64,000 bases of DNA, taken from contig JANQOE010000022.1 in the NCBI GenBank assembly GCA_028279245.1, positions 1 to 64,000 on the forward strand, in the 5' to 3' direction. The position numbers were made by a program, and so were the translations under genes. Below are positions 25,572-34,270 of this stretch, one piece after another; the stretch's first letter is position 1; every line of letters starts with the position of its first letter. The notes under the pieces were generated by a model, which was not told the DNA's origin, made no database searches, and saw only the letters and a program-made list of their open reading frames with translations. This stretch comes from Alphaproteobacteria bacterium. Lineage in GTDB: Bacteria > Pseudomonadota > Alphaproteobacteria > UBA6615.

Positions 25572-27188
25572 TCAGCTCGCGATGCGCTCTTTCGCTTCGT
25601 CTAGCGAAAACCCCGTGTAGTTGACGCTTTTCAGTTCGGTGTACTCGTGGAGGCCGCCGATGCCGAGCTCTCGGCCGATGCCGGAACAGCCGAAGCCACC
25701 GCGAGACACGGCCGGATGTTCTGCCAGCAAGCCTTCGCCGGTCGATGTGGCGTAAACCGCGCCGGCGCGAATGCGGTTGGCAACCCGGCGGGCCTTCACC
25801 GGGTCGGCGGACATCACCGTTGAGGCGAGGCCGAAGGGCGTCGAGTTCGCCTCCAACACCGCTTCCTGCTCGGTCTCGAAGGAACGCACCGAGAGCACCG
25901 GCCCGAAGACCTCCTTCTGCCAAACATCGGCATCGCGGGCGACGTTGGTCAGCACGGTCGGCTGAACGTAGTACCCGCCTTCGTGGCCGACCGCCGCCGC
26001 ATCGGGCGCGCCGCCGCCGGTGACAACCTCGACACCCGCGGCCTTGGCGGCTTCGAGGAAGGCGAGGATCTTCTGGTGCTGGGATTCACAGACGACCGGC
26101 TGGACCACGTCGGTCATGCCTTTTTCCCAGGCCCGATCGCCACGGTCCTTCTCCGAGATCGGGTCTTCGCTGTACGGCAGCTTCTTGAGTTCCTGCTTCA
26201 GCCGGTCGAGCAGCGGCCCCTCCAGATCCTTGTGCACGACCAGACGGGTGTGGGCGGTGCAGATCTGCCCGCCGTTGGTGAGGAAGCCCTTCATGGTGGT
26301 CTCGACGGCGCGATCGAGATCGGTATCGTCGAAAATCACCAGGGCCGACTTGCCGCCCAGTTCCAGCGCGCACTGCGAGAGCTTCGGGGCGCAGGCTTCC
26401 ATGATCTTGCTGCCGGTGAACGAACTGCCGGTGAAGGAGATCATCGACACAGCCGGGGACGACGCGAGAGCGGCGCCGGCGTCGCGGTCGCCGGTGACGA
26501 CGCTGAAAACGCCGGCGGGGATGCCCGCGTCCTGCGCGAGCTTGGCAATGAACATGCAGGAGAGGCCGGCAATCTCCGACGGCTTGAGGATGGCGCAGTT
26601 GCCGGCGACCAAGGCCGGCGCGACCTTCCGAAAGGCGACGTTCATCGGGTAGTTCCAGGCGGAGATCAGGCCGACGATACCGATCGGGTCGCGGCGGTAG
26701 ACCACATCCCAACCGGCCGGCGGGGTCCCGCCCTTGCCGCCGCTGGCGCTGACCGGCACGTCTTGCTCCGCATCCAACACGGCGCCGAGGGAGCACCAGT
26801 ATTTGCCCTCCGCGGCGGCGCCGTGCAGGGTCATGGAGGCTTGGCGGAACGGCTTGCCGACGTCGGCGGCCTCGATCTCGGCCAGCATCTCGTTGTTGTC
26901 CTCGATGCCCTGGGCCATGCGGGCGACGATCTCGGCGCGCTCGGCCGCCGCCATGCCGGCCCAGGTGCCTTCGGCCCAGGCGGCCTCGGCAGCGGCAATC
27001 GCCGCTTCGACATCGGCGGCGGTGCCGCGCGGAAACTCATGCAAGAGCTCCCCAGTGGCCGGGTAATAGGTCGGGAAGGTCTCGCGCGCCTTGGGGTCGA
27101 CGAAACGGCCGCCGATGTAGAGCTTGTTGAAGCAGTCGGCCTGCAGATGGGATTTGACCTTATCCAAGGACGCCGTGGTGGAGTTCAT
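25572..27188 (-). CDS. Aldehyde dehydrogenase (betaine-aldehyde-type)
   Basis: 538 residues, somewhat longer than typical. NAD-site WNYPMNVAFRKVAPAL, the FTGSSFTGSKI loop, catalytic Glu in LELGGKSA and catalytic Cys in GGQICTAHTR are all present. It oxidises an aldehyde to the acid with NAD(P)+. The insert around GGKGGTPPAGWD and the long tail are unusual but do not break the active site. No operon partner is obvious: the nearest minus-strand gene is the beta-helix protein, 63 bases away. Confidence 0.92.
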   Translation of the reverse strand: MNSTTASLDKVKSHLQADCFNKLYIGGRFVDPKARETFPTYYPATGELLHEFPRGTAADVEAAIAAAEAAWAEGTWAGMAAAERAEIVARMAQGIEDNNEMLAEIEAADVGKPFRQASMTLHGAAAEGKYWCSLGAVLDAEQDVPVSASGGKGGTPPAGWDVVYRRDPIGIVGLISAWNYPMNVAFRKVAPALVAGNCAILKPSEIAGLSCMFIAKLAQDAGIPAGVFSVVTGDRDAGAALASSPAVSMISFTGSSFTGSKIMEACAPKLSQCALELGGKSALVIFDDTDLDRAVETTMKGFLTNGGQICTAHTRLVVHKDLEGPLLDRLKQELKKLPYSEDPISEKDRGDRAWEKGMTDVVQPVVCESQHQKILAFLEAAKAAGVEVVTGGGAPDAAAVGHEGGYYVQPTVLTNVARDADVWQKEVFGPVLSVRSFETEQEAVLEANSTPFGLASTVMSADPVKARRVANRIRAGAVYATSTGEGLLAEHPAVSRGGFGCSGIGRELGIGGLHEYTELKSVNYTGFSLDEAKERIAS

Positions 27189-27467
27189 GCTCGGTCCGCG
27201 TTTCTGGAGGTTATGGAAGCGATGTGCAGGAGTTTAGCCATAGCAAGCGACACGCAAAACCCGTGCTGCGACTCCGTGTCCCGGGGTGGTGCTGTTTTCT
27301 CACGTTTGGCTCACCCCGAGGCGGCGCGGCAGGTTTTTTGCCGGTGTCTTTGGCTTGCCGCCGACCTCGGAGACCCCGGGACGACAGAACCCTGGACGGC
27401 GATTGAGGTGCAGCAATGACATCCCGCCGCGGGTGTGATTCAGTTTCACACAACAGGGATGTGGTCT
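27189..27467. promoter_or_regulatory. Divergent gap between ALDH and small lipoprotein
   Basis: About 280 bases with no gene supported. It must hold the promoters of the aldehyde dehydrogenase and of the lipoprotein gene. A GTGTGATTCAGTTTCACAC near 27433-27451 is an imperfect dyad (GTGTGA/TCACAC) close to the lipoprotein start that could bind a regulator. Confidence 0.35.
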
Positions 27468-27620
27468 ATGCGTTACGCGATGTGGCTTCTGGTTCTGGTC
27501 GCTTTGAGCCTCGGCGCCTGTGAGAACGGTCCAGTGGACGGTGTCCCCATTTATCAGCCGATCGGGATAGAGGATGCGGCGCGACTGGTGCTGACGTTTG
27601 GCCGCTTCGCCGGTGCGTAG
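27468..27620 (+). CDS. Small lipoprotein
   Basis: 50 residues. MRYAMWLLVLVALSLGAC is a compact signal peptide with lipobox LGAC, leaving about 33 mature residues (ENGPVDGVPIYQPIGIEDAA). AGGG lies about 12 bases before the ATG at 27468; an ATG at 27459 is possible. Role unknown. Confidence 0.6.
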   Translation: MRYAMWLLVLVALSLGACENGPVDGVPIYQPIGIEDAARLVLTFGRFAGA

Positions 27621-27834
27621 CTGGCGCGGTTCATTCGCACACGACCTCAGACCGCGGTTCGAACATGCGGTTCTGAGATCTTTCCGTACCCCAGTAAGCG
27701 TACGGGTCGTCCCCGCTCACAATGACGATGTTGCGGAAACCCTGCTCCGCAGCAGCTGTCCCCACTGATTCCATGGGAGCAGCGATTCCGCGCTGATGTT
27801 GTGATGCACCAGAACCCGAGCCGCAGACACCCGA

Positions 27835-28290
27835 TCACCGCGAGAAATGACCGCGAATCCGGTCTCGGTTCTGCTCGATCAGAGCCTGCCACTCTTGCAT
27901 CATCTGAGCGTAATTGGACTCGCTGAACGATGCCCGTAGTGTTTCTTCGCCAGCCGGACCCAGAGCGGTGAGCTGGTAAGCAACAGTAACAATCGAGCCG
28001 CCTGGTGCGCGCGGTGCGATCGATACGTCGACGGTGCCGGCGGTGACGTCCGGGGTCACCCGAACATACAGAGCGTGTAACGCCTCCGTATCGTAGTCCA
28101 TGACGAGCCAATGGGTTTTGACACCATGGTTGGTCGTGACGAATACGGTGCCCTTCCCATAGCCGTCGCCGCTCAACACGACCGGATCCCAGTTGGGGAC
28201 CCACAACCTCTCGCCTTCCGCCGTGAAGAGTGGAAGGGCTTCCGCCGGGGTCATGTCCAACTCAAACGAGCCGCTGCGGGAGATATTCAT
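27835..28290 (-). CDS. SRPBCC/START-like hypothetical protein
   Basis: 151 residues from the ATG at 28290; the longer frame upstream is Arg-rich and unsupported. The pattern of a START-like fold is seen: an opening strand and helix (TPAEALPLFTAEGERLW), WDPVVLSGDG, and a long C-terminal helix (SESNYAQMMQEWQALIEQNRDRI). Such proteins bind hydrophobic ligands in a deep pocket. Separated from the Dpp cluster by a 330-base gap. Ligand unknown. Confidence 0.65.
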   Translation of the reverse strand: MNISRSGSFELDMTPAEALPLFTAEGERLWVPNWDPVVLSGDGYGKGTVFVTTNHGVKTHWLVMDYDTEALHALYVRVTPDVTAGTVDVSIAPRAPGGSIVTVAYQLTALGPAGEETLRASFSESNYAQMMQEWQALIEQNRDRIRGHFSR

Positions 28291-28620
28291 CGGTTCCGAT
28301 CCTGAGACGTTTCGCCTGAATGGCTTTGTCGCCGATCTCCTTGCGGCTGTCACCGCCCCGTTGATGGCACGGCGAGCGTGGCGGCAAGATGGTCGCGCAT
28401 CTCGCACGTGATGTGCCGCGCAGTTCCGCTGCCGACACGCCGTCAACGTCTACCGCATTCGGACGAACCGCACTGCACCGCGTGCGTAGGACGCCTTGCG
28501 GCATGGGCGGTTGGCCGGGTGGTGTTGTTGGACAACGCACCTTGGCCCTGTATGATTCGCGGTTCCGGCCCGAACGATATCGGGTTCCAGAGACCAAAAA
28601 CGGACAAATGGGGAGAGAGA
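28291..28620. promoter_or_regulatory. Gap upstream of the Dpp-type importer
   Basis: 330 bases with no gene I can support. It should hold divergent promoters for the SRPBCC gene and the importer. GGGGAGAGAGA just before 28621 is a strong ribosome site. Confidence 0.5.
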
Positions 28621-30168
28621 ATGAACGATTTCAGATCGTGGATTCGCCGTGGCTTCGTCGCGGCGGTGGCCGTGGCGGGCGTTTCGGCGCAGGCGGCGGC
28701 GGAAGGTACGCTGAACTACGCAACCATCGGCGAGCCGCCCAGCCTGGACGTGCAGGTGGGCACGGCGTCGATTGCGTCGACCATCTCACAACACATGTTC
28801 GAAACACTGTACGCGTTCGATTCATCCTACGAGCCGCAACCATTGCTGGCCGCCAGCGAACAGGTCGAGGACGACGGCCGGACGCTGGTGATCTCGCTGC
28901 GGACCGGCGTGCCGTTCCACAATGGCCAAGAGATGACCGCCGAAGATGTGGTGGCGTCGCTGCAGCGCTGGGCCGAGCACGGGTCGCGCGGTAAGTTGCT
29001 GTTCAAAGAAGGGGCAATGGTCGAGGCGACCGGCAGTCACGAAGTGACGCTGACCCTGCCGGAGCCGAACGGCGCGTGGAAAAACCTGCTGGCGTTCCCG
29101 AACGGCGGGCCGGTGATCTATCCGGCGTCGGCAGTTGGCGCAGCCGGGGCCGAACCGCTGGCGGTCGAGCAGTATATCGGCACCGGTCCCTACAAGTTCA
29201 ACGAGTGGCGGCCGAACCGTTATGTTGAGCTGGTCCGCTTCGACGATTATGCCGCGGTGGATGCGGCGACCGACGGCTATGCCGGTGCACGCGTCGCGGA
29301 ACTGGACGCGCTTCGGTTCATTCCGGTGGCCGATGTCGGCACCCGGGTCGCCGGTTTGCAGGCCGGGGACTATGACTATGCCGAGTTCATCCCCGGCGAT
29401 CTGTTCGACAGCCTGGACGGTGACAGCAACGTCGTCATCCACCGCAACGGCGCGCCGATCTTCGGGCTGGTGTTCTTCAACTCAAAGGCCGGAATCCTGA
29501 AAGAGAACCGGCAACTGCGTCAGGCGATCCAGGTCGCGCTGAACAAGGAAGAAGCGTTGCGCATCTCCATCGGGCCGGAGTCCCTGTGGGATGCGAACGG
29601 GTCGTTCTATCCGAAGAGCAGCGTCTGGTACTCGGACGCCGGTGTCTCGGCGTTCAGCGAAGGCAATCCGGAAAAGGCCAAGCAGATGGCGGAAGAAGCC
29701 GGGTATGACGGCACGCCGATCAAGCTGCTGGTCTCGACCAACTACCAGTTCCACTATGACCAGGCGACCGTCTTCACGCGGCAGCTCGCCGAAGCCGGCA
29801 TCAATGTGCAGCTGATCGTCGTCGACTGGGCGACGCTGCTAAAGAAGCGTGGCGAGGAAGGCGAGTGGGATATGTTCTTCACGCATCATGGCACGGTGCC
29901 CGACCCGGTGCTGATCACGGTGCTGAACGACAGCTATCCCGGTTGGTGGACGACCGCCGAGAGCCAGGAGATCAAGGCCGCGCTGACGGGTACCGCCGAT
30001 GTCGAGGCGCGGCGGGTCGCATGGGCGGATCTACAGCAACTGATCTACGAACAGGTGCCGGCGATCAAAACCGGTGACGTCTATTCGTACCATATCGCCT
30101 CCCCCGACCTGAAAAACATCGGGGACTCGACGGTGATCTGGCCGCATTTCTGGGGCGTCTCCAAATAG
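28621..30168 (+). CDS. ABC importer substrate-binding protein, peptide/opine/nickel type
   Basis: 515 residues from the ATG at 28621, set by GGGGAGAG. A Sec signal (IRRGFVAAVAVAGVSAQAAA) precedes a DppA-class binding protein: LNYATIGEPPSLD, VISLRTGVPFHNGQEMTAEDVVASLQRW, GTGPYKFNEW. It binds an oligopeptide, opine or similar ligand in the periplasm. First of three transport genes; no ATPase gene follows in this locus, so the ATPases must come from elsewhere. Confidence 0.92.
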   Translation: MNDFRSWIRRGFVAAVAVAGVSAQAAAEGTLNYATIGEPPSLDVQVGTASIASTISQHMFETLYAFDSSYEPQPLLAASEQVEDDGRTLVISLRTGVPFHNGQEMTAEDVVASLQRWAEHGSRGKLLFKEGAMVEATGSHEVTLTLPEPNGAWKNLLAFPNGGPVIYPASAVGAAGAEPLAVEQYIGTGPYKFNEWRPNRYVELVRFDDYAAVDAATDGYAGARVAELDALRFIPVADVGTRVAGLQAGDYDYAEFIPGDLFDSLDGDSNVVIHRNGAPIFGLVFFNSKAGILKENRQLRQAIQVALNKEEALRISIGPESLWDANGSFYPKSSVWYSDAGVSAFSEGNPEKAKQMAEEAGYDGTPIKLLVSTNYQFHYDQATVFTRQLAEAGINVQLIVVDWATLLKKRGEEGEWDMFFTHHGTVPDPVLITVLNDSYPGWWTTAESQEIKAALTGTADVEARRVAWADLQQLIYEQVPAIKTGDVYSYHIASPDLKNIGDSTVIWPHFWGVSK

Positions 30169-30186
30169 CCGCATAGCCGGCCGCCC

Positions 30187-31134
30187 ATGGGGCGTTACCT
30201 GATGCAACGACTGGGCGCGGCCGTCACGACCATGGCGGCCGCCTCAGTCATCATCTTTTTCTTCATCCATCTAATCCCCGGCGACCCGCTCTATGTGTTG
30301 CTGGGCGATGGCTCGACGCCGGAGCAGGCTGAAGCGTTGCGGGCGAAGATGGGCCTGGACCGGCCGATCTACGTGCAGTACGTGACGTGGCTGACGAATG
30401 TGTTGGCCGGCGATTTCGGCCAATCGATCTTCTTCCAGGCGCCGGTGCTGGAGGTCATCGCGGACGGTGCGGAGACCAGCATTCTGCTGGCCAGCATCAC
30501 CGCCGTCTGGGTCATTCTGCTAGGCGTGCCGATTGGTATGGTGTCGGCGGTGCGGCACGGGTCCTGGCTCGATCAAGGCCTGTCAGGCACGGCGATGTTG
30601 CTGGCCTCTATCCCGACGTTCTGGGTCGGCCTTTATTTGATCCTGGTGTTCGCCGCGTGGTTGGGATGGCTGCCGAGCTCCGGCTATCCATCGATCTTCG
30701 AGGACGGTGGGCTGGCGAACCTGCGCCACCTGCTGCTGCCGAGCATTGCGCTGGCGGCGCCGAACGCGGCGCTGATCCTGCGGCTGACGCGGGCTAGCAT
30801 GCTGGATGTGGCGCGGGAGGACTTTGTGCGGACGGCCCGTGCCAAGGGGCTGCCGGGCTGGCGGATCGTTGTGCATCACATCTTCCGCAACGCCGTGCTG
30901 ACGGTGATTTCGGCCTTCGGGTTCACCTTTGCCGCGCTGATTTCGGAAGCCGTAGTCACGGAGACGGTGTTTGCGCTGCCGGGGATCGGCCGGCTGGTCG
31001 TGCAGTCGATCCTGCGGCGGGACTTCCCGGTGATCCAGGGCGTCATCCTGATAACGGTCGCGCTCTATCTGGTGATCAATCTGCTGGTCGACCTGACCTA
31101 CCGGTGGCTCGATGCGCGAGTCGAACTGGAATGA
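30187..31134 (+). CDS. ABC importer permease, DppB type
   Basis: 315 residues with six membrane helices. FFFIHLIPGDPL near the start, PTFWVGL, and the EAA loop (ARAKGLPGWRIVVHHIFRNAVL) are typical of DppB. It starts 18 bases after the binding-protein gene and overlaps the next gene by ATGA. Confidence 0.94.
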   Translation: MGRYLMQRLGAAVTTMAAASVIIFFFIHLIPGDPLYVLLGDGSTPEQAEALRAKMGLDRPIYVQYVTWLTNVLAGDFGQSIFFQAPVLEVIADGAETSILLASITAVWVILLGVPIGMVSAVRHGSWLDQGLSGTAMLLASIPTFWVGLYLILVFAAWLGWLPSSGYPSIFEDGGLANLRHLLLPSIALAAPNAALILRLTRASMLDVAREDFVRTARAKGLPGWRIVVHHIFRNAVLTVISAFGFTFAALISEAVVTETVFALPGIGRLVVQSILRRDFPVIQGVILITVALYLVINLLVDLTYRWLDARVELE

Positions 31135-31994
31135 CGGCACGGCTGAAGACTTTACTGGAGCCGTTTCTGGCGCGGCGAATTGCGCTGTTCGGGCTGATCG
31201 TCGTCGGCGTGATGATCTTTGCGGCGATCTTTGCGCCGTTGATTGCGCCTTACGATCCGCTGGCGATCGACTCCCTGGCGAGACTGAGCCCGCCGACCGC
31301 CGAGCACTGGTTCGGCACGGACCATTTTGGCCGGGACACCCTGTCCCGGGTGATCCACGGGAGCCGTCTGGCGTTGATCATCGGCGTGGGCGTGGTGTCC
31401 TTCGCGCTGCTGACGGGCGTTCCCGCCGGGGTGGCGTCGGCGATGTTTCCGCGCGTCGGGGCGGTGGTTATGCGGGGCGTCGACGTGCTGATGGCATTCC
31501 CTGCCCTGCTGTTGGCGCTCGGCCTGATCGTCATCCTGGGCCAGAGCGTGGCGAATGCCATCGTGGCGATCGGCGTGGTCTACCTGACGACAACGGCGCG
31601 CATCGCCTACGGCGTATGCCTGCGGTTGAAGGCGGAGGCGTATGTGATGGCGGCGCGGAGTCTGGGCGTCGGCACGCTGCAGACGGTGTTGCGGCACATC
31701 TTGCCGAACATGATCTCACCGCTGTTGGTGCAGGCGAGTTTTGTGTTCGCGTTTGCGCAGTTGGGGGCGGCGTCACTCGACTTTTTGGGGTTGGGGGCAC
31801 CCCCGGAAACGCCGAGTTGGGGGAACATGCTGGCGGAATCCCGCATCTACATTACGCGGGCGCCGTGGCTGCTGTTCTTCCCTGGGGCGATGATCATTCT
31901 CACGGCGTTTTCGTTGAACCTGGTCGGCGATGCGCTGCGCGACCGCCTCGACCCGCGATACCGCGCGGTGCTCGGTGCGAGCCGAAAGAACTGA
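31131..31994 (+). CDS. ABC importer permease, DppC type
   Basis: 287 residues from the ATG at 31131 that overlaps the DppB stop. FGTDHFGRDTLSRVIHGSRLAL and the EAA loop (ARSLGVGTLQTVLRHILPNM) identify DppC. It ends one base before the stop of the convergent methyltransferase gene. Confidence 0.94.
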   Translation: MTARLKTLLEPFLARRIALFGLIVVGVMIFAAIFAPLIAPYDPLAIDSLARLSPPTAEHWFGTDHFGRDTLSRVIHGSRLALIIGVGVVSFALLTGVPAGVASAMFPRVGAVVMRGVDVLMAFPALLLALGLIVILGQSVANAIVAIGVVYLTTTARIAYGVCLRLKAEAYVMAARSLGVGTLQTVLRHILPNMISPLLVQASFVFAFAQLGAASLDFLGLGAPPETPSWGNMLAESRIYITRAPWLLFFPGAMIILTAFSLNLVGDALRDRLDPRYRAVLGASRKN

Positions 31995-31995
31995 C

Positions 31996-32865
31996 TCAAG
32001 CGTGAAATAGGCGTTCGATCGGTATTTCGGCAGTGTCCTTGATCGGGCGGGAGAGGTAGAACTCGGCGAGAAGATCGCCTTCGGTTTCCAAACCGGTCGG
32101 GTCGATACCCTGGTCGCTCAGTTGTTCGACCATTTGATCCCGTTCGTCCGCAGATGCGAAGCGGCGCTGAAAGAAGGTCTGGTCGGCCAGTTTTTGGGTC
32201 ACATAACCCCAGTCATTCAGCGTCTCTTCAATAGCGTCGAAGGGAAACATCCGCAGAACGAAGTTGCCGATCCATGGCGACCGTCCCTGGGTCACGGCCG
32301 GTAGCAGGCGCTCGAAGCTCGTTTCGGTCACATAGCCGACGCAACCGGTCGATGCGACCAGATCGATCGACGCCAGTTCTTCTTCAGCTGTCGCCGGAAG
32401 CTGGCCGGTCTCGAGGTTCAAGGCAAACCCCTCATCAAGCAGGCCCACATCCTCGGCGTAGGCAATCGCGTTCTGCGCCAGGTCGATGCCGATGACTTCG
32501 ATGTCCTCGGGTTCGCCCTGGTCGGCGAAGAAGCGCCTGTCGTGGGCGACAACCTCGGCCGATGTGGCGTCCTCCATTTTCTGCTGACCCCAATGGTCAA
32601 AGAGCTCCCGCATTGAAAGGTCGTGTTTCAGAAGTGCGGCATTGACGCCGTAGGAACAGCCCAAATCGAGTACGCGGACCGGATCGTTGCGGAGCCGCTG
32701 CAAGTGGGCGATCAGTTGCCGGAAAATCGGCTTTGCCCTGCCGGGGATGGCATAGTCGAGCTTTTCGAGCTCGCCGAAGTACATCCTCGGGTCGGTCTGG
32801 TTGTAGATATGATCCATGTTGGCTTTCGCCTCATTGATCTCGTCAAAGGCCGCGCCGCCAAACAT
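31996..32865 (-). CDS. Class I SAM-dependent methyltransferase
   Basis: 289 residues with AGGAGAGA before the ATG. The AdoMet site VLDLGCSYGVNAALL and the following acidic IGIDLAQNAI are clear, and a post-motif ASTGCVGYVTE is present. The N-terminal 60 residues are helical and may close the active site. The substrate cannot be told. It converges on the Dpp-type importer with one base between the stops, which suggests overlapping 3' ends. Confidence 0.85.
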   Translation of the reverse strand: MFGGAAFDEINEAKANMDHIYNQTDPRMYFGELEKLDYAIPGRAKPIFRQLIAHLQRLRNDPVRVLDLGCSYGVNAALLKHDLSMRELFDHWGQQKMEDATSAEVVAHDRRFFADQGEPEDIEVIGIDLAQNAIAYAEDVGLLDEGFALNLETGQLPATAEEELASIDLVASTGCVGYVTETSFERLLPAVTQGRSPWIGNFVLRMFPFDAIEETLNDWGYVTQKLADQTFFQRRFASADERDQMVEQLSDQGIDPTGLETEGDLLAEFYLSRPIKDTAEIPIERLFHA

Positions 32866-33121
32866 GGGCCGTCTCTCCTATCGTGTCTGCGCTGTACCCG
32901 GCCGCGAGATACCGAACGGCAATACTGAGCATGCGTCGAGCAGCATGCATGACGTCGGCGCGCTAACGCGGCACGGCCAAGGGTGATGGTTTGACTTGGA
33001 TGGGGGAACCTAACACGGCTGTGCGCAATACAGAACCGGACACAGCGATCTAGATCCGGCGGTGCGGCCTAGCGCTGTGGTTAACCAGGCGCCAGCCCAC
33101 CCTGGGTAGGTCCCGCGCCAA
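32866..33121. other. Gap between methyltransferase and alcohol dehydrogenase genes
   Basis: 256 bases with no gene seen. It contains the promoter of the methyltransferase and the 3' end of the long minus-strand operon. A weak CCGGA/TCCGG repeat near 33036-33060 may help terminate that operon. Confidence 0.45.
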
Positions 33122-34270
33122 TTACAGCGCAGCCCGGTAGAGTTCCGTGAGCTTCGCTTCTGTCAGCGGGACGGGGTTGCCGCCGCAGCAGGGGTCGTTG
33201 GCGGCGTCTTTGGCGAGGCGGGGGATGTCGGCTTCGGTTATGCCGGATAGCGCGGCGAGGCCGCGGGGGATGCCGAGGCTGTCGTTGAGGTCTTGCACAA
33301 AGGTCTGGAAGCCTTTGAAGCCGCCGGGGATGTTCAGGTAGGCGGAGACTTGGTCGAAGCGGTCGGCGATGGCCGGGGCGTTGAACGCCAGGACCGTCGG
33401 CATGCAAACGGCGTTGGTGGTGCCGTGGTGGCTGTTGAAGTGGGCGCCGACCGGGTGGCTCATGGCGTGGATTGCACCGAGGCCCTTCTGAAACGCCGTC
33501 GCGCCCATGGCGGCGGCGCTCATCAGATGGCCGCGGGCTTCAATGTCGGTGCCTTCAGCGAAGGCGCGCGGCAGATAGTCTTTCACCAAGCGCATGCCTT
33601 CGAGGGCGATGCCCTGGCTGAAGGGATGGTAGAGGGGGCTGGAGAAGGCCTCGACACAATGGGCGAAGGCGTCGAGGCCGGTGCCGGCGGTGATGGCTTG
33701 CGGCATGCCGACGGTGAGTTCGGGATCGCAGATGACGACCGCCGGCAGCATCCTCGGATGGAAGATGATCTTCTTCTCGTGACTCTGCGAGTTGGTCAGC
33801 ACACCGGCGCGGCCGACTTCCGACCCGGTGCCGGCGGTGGTCGGCACGGCGACGACCGGAGCGATGGCGTCGGGGTCGGCGCGGGTCCACCAGTCGCCGA
33901 TATCCTCAAAGTTCCAGACCGGGCTGGTTTGGCCGGCCATGAAGGCGGTGATCTTGCCGAGGTCGAGGCCGGAGCCGCCGCCGAAGGCGATCACCCCGTC
34001 ATGCCCACCTGCCTTGAAGGCGGCGATACCGGCGGCGAGGTTGGTTTCGTTGGGGTTAGGATCGACCTCCGCAAACAGGGCGCGGCCTAGGCCGGCGGCG
34101 TCGAGGATGTCGCGGGTGTTCGCGGTGATCGGCAGGTTGGCGAGACCCTTGTCGGTCACTAGGAGCGGGCGGGTGATGCCGGCTTGCTGGCAGGCCTCGG
34201 GGAGTTCCTTGATGCGGCCGGCACCGAAGCGGATGGCCGTTGGGTAGGACCAGTTGCCGACCGGGGTCAC
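33122..34270 (-). CDS. Iron-dependent (group III) alcohol dehydrogenase
   Basis: 382 residues from a GTG whose bases overlap the aldehyde dehydrogenase stop (GTGA). NAD-binding GGGSGLDLGK and PTTAGTGSE, with the metal ligands Asp in ICDPEL and His in DAFAHCVEA, IHAMSHPVGA and NSHHGTTN. It oxidises a primary alcohol to an aldehyde in the cytoplasm. Last gene in the long operon; the aldehyde would be used by the neighbouring dehydrogenase. Confidence 0.93.
   Translation of the reverse strand: MTPVGNWSYPTAIRFGAGRIKELPEACQQAGITRPLLVTDKGLANLPITANTRDILDAAGLGRALFAEVDPNPNETNLAAGIAAFKAGGHDGVIAFGGGSGLDLGKITAFMAGQTSPVWNFEDIGDWWTRADPDAIAPVVAVPTTAGTGSEVGRAGVLTNSQSHEKKIIFHPRMLPAVVICDPELTVGMPQAITAGTGLDAFAHCVEAFSSPLYHPFSQGIALEGMRLVKDYLPRAFAEGTDIEARGHLMSAAAMGATAFQKGLGAIHAMSHPVGAHFNSHHGTTNAVCMPTVLAFNAPAIADRFDQVSAYLNIPGGFKGFQTFVQDLNDSLGIPRGLAALSGITEADIPRLAKDAANDPCCGGNPVPLTEAKLTELYRAAL

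Noticed and set aside
27433-27451. CRP-like site in GTGTGATTCAGTTTCACAC
   Set aside because: The dyad is imperfect and only one copy exists; noted but not named as a CRP site.
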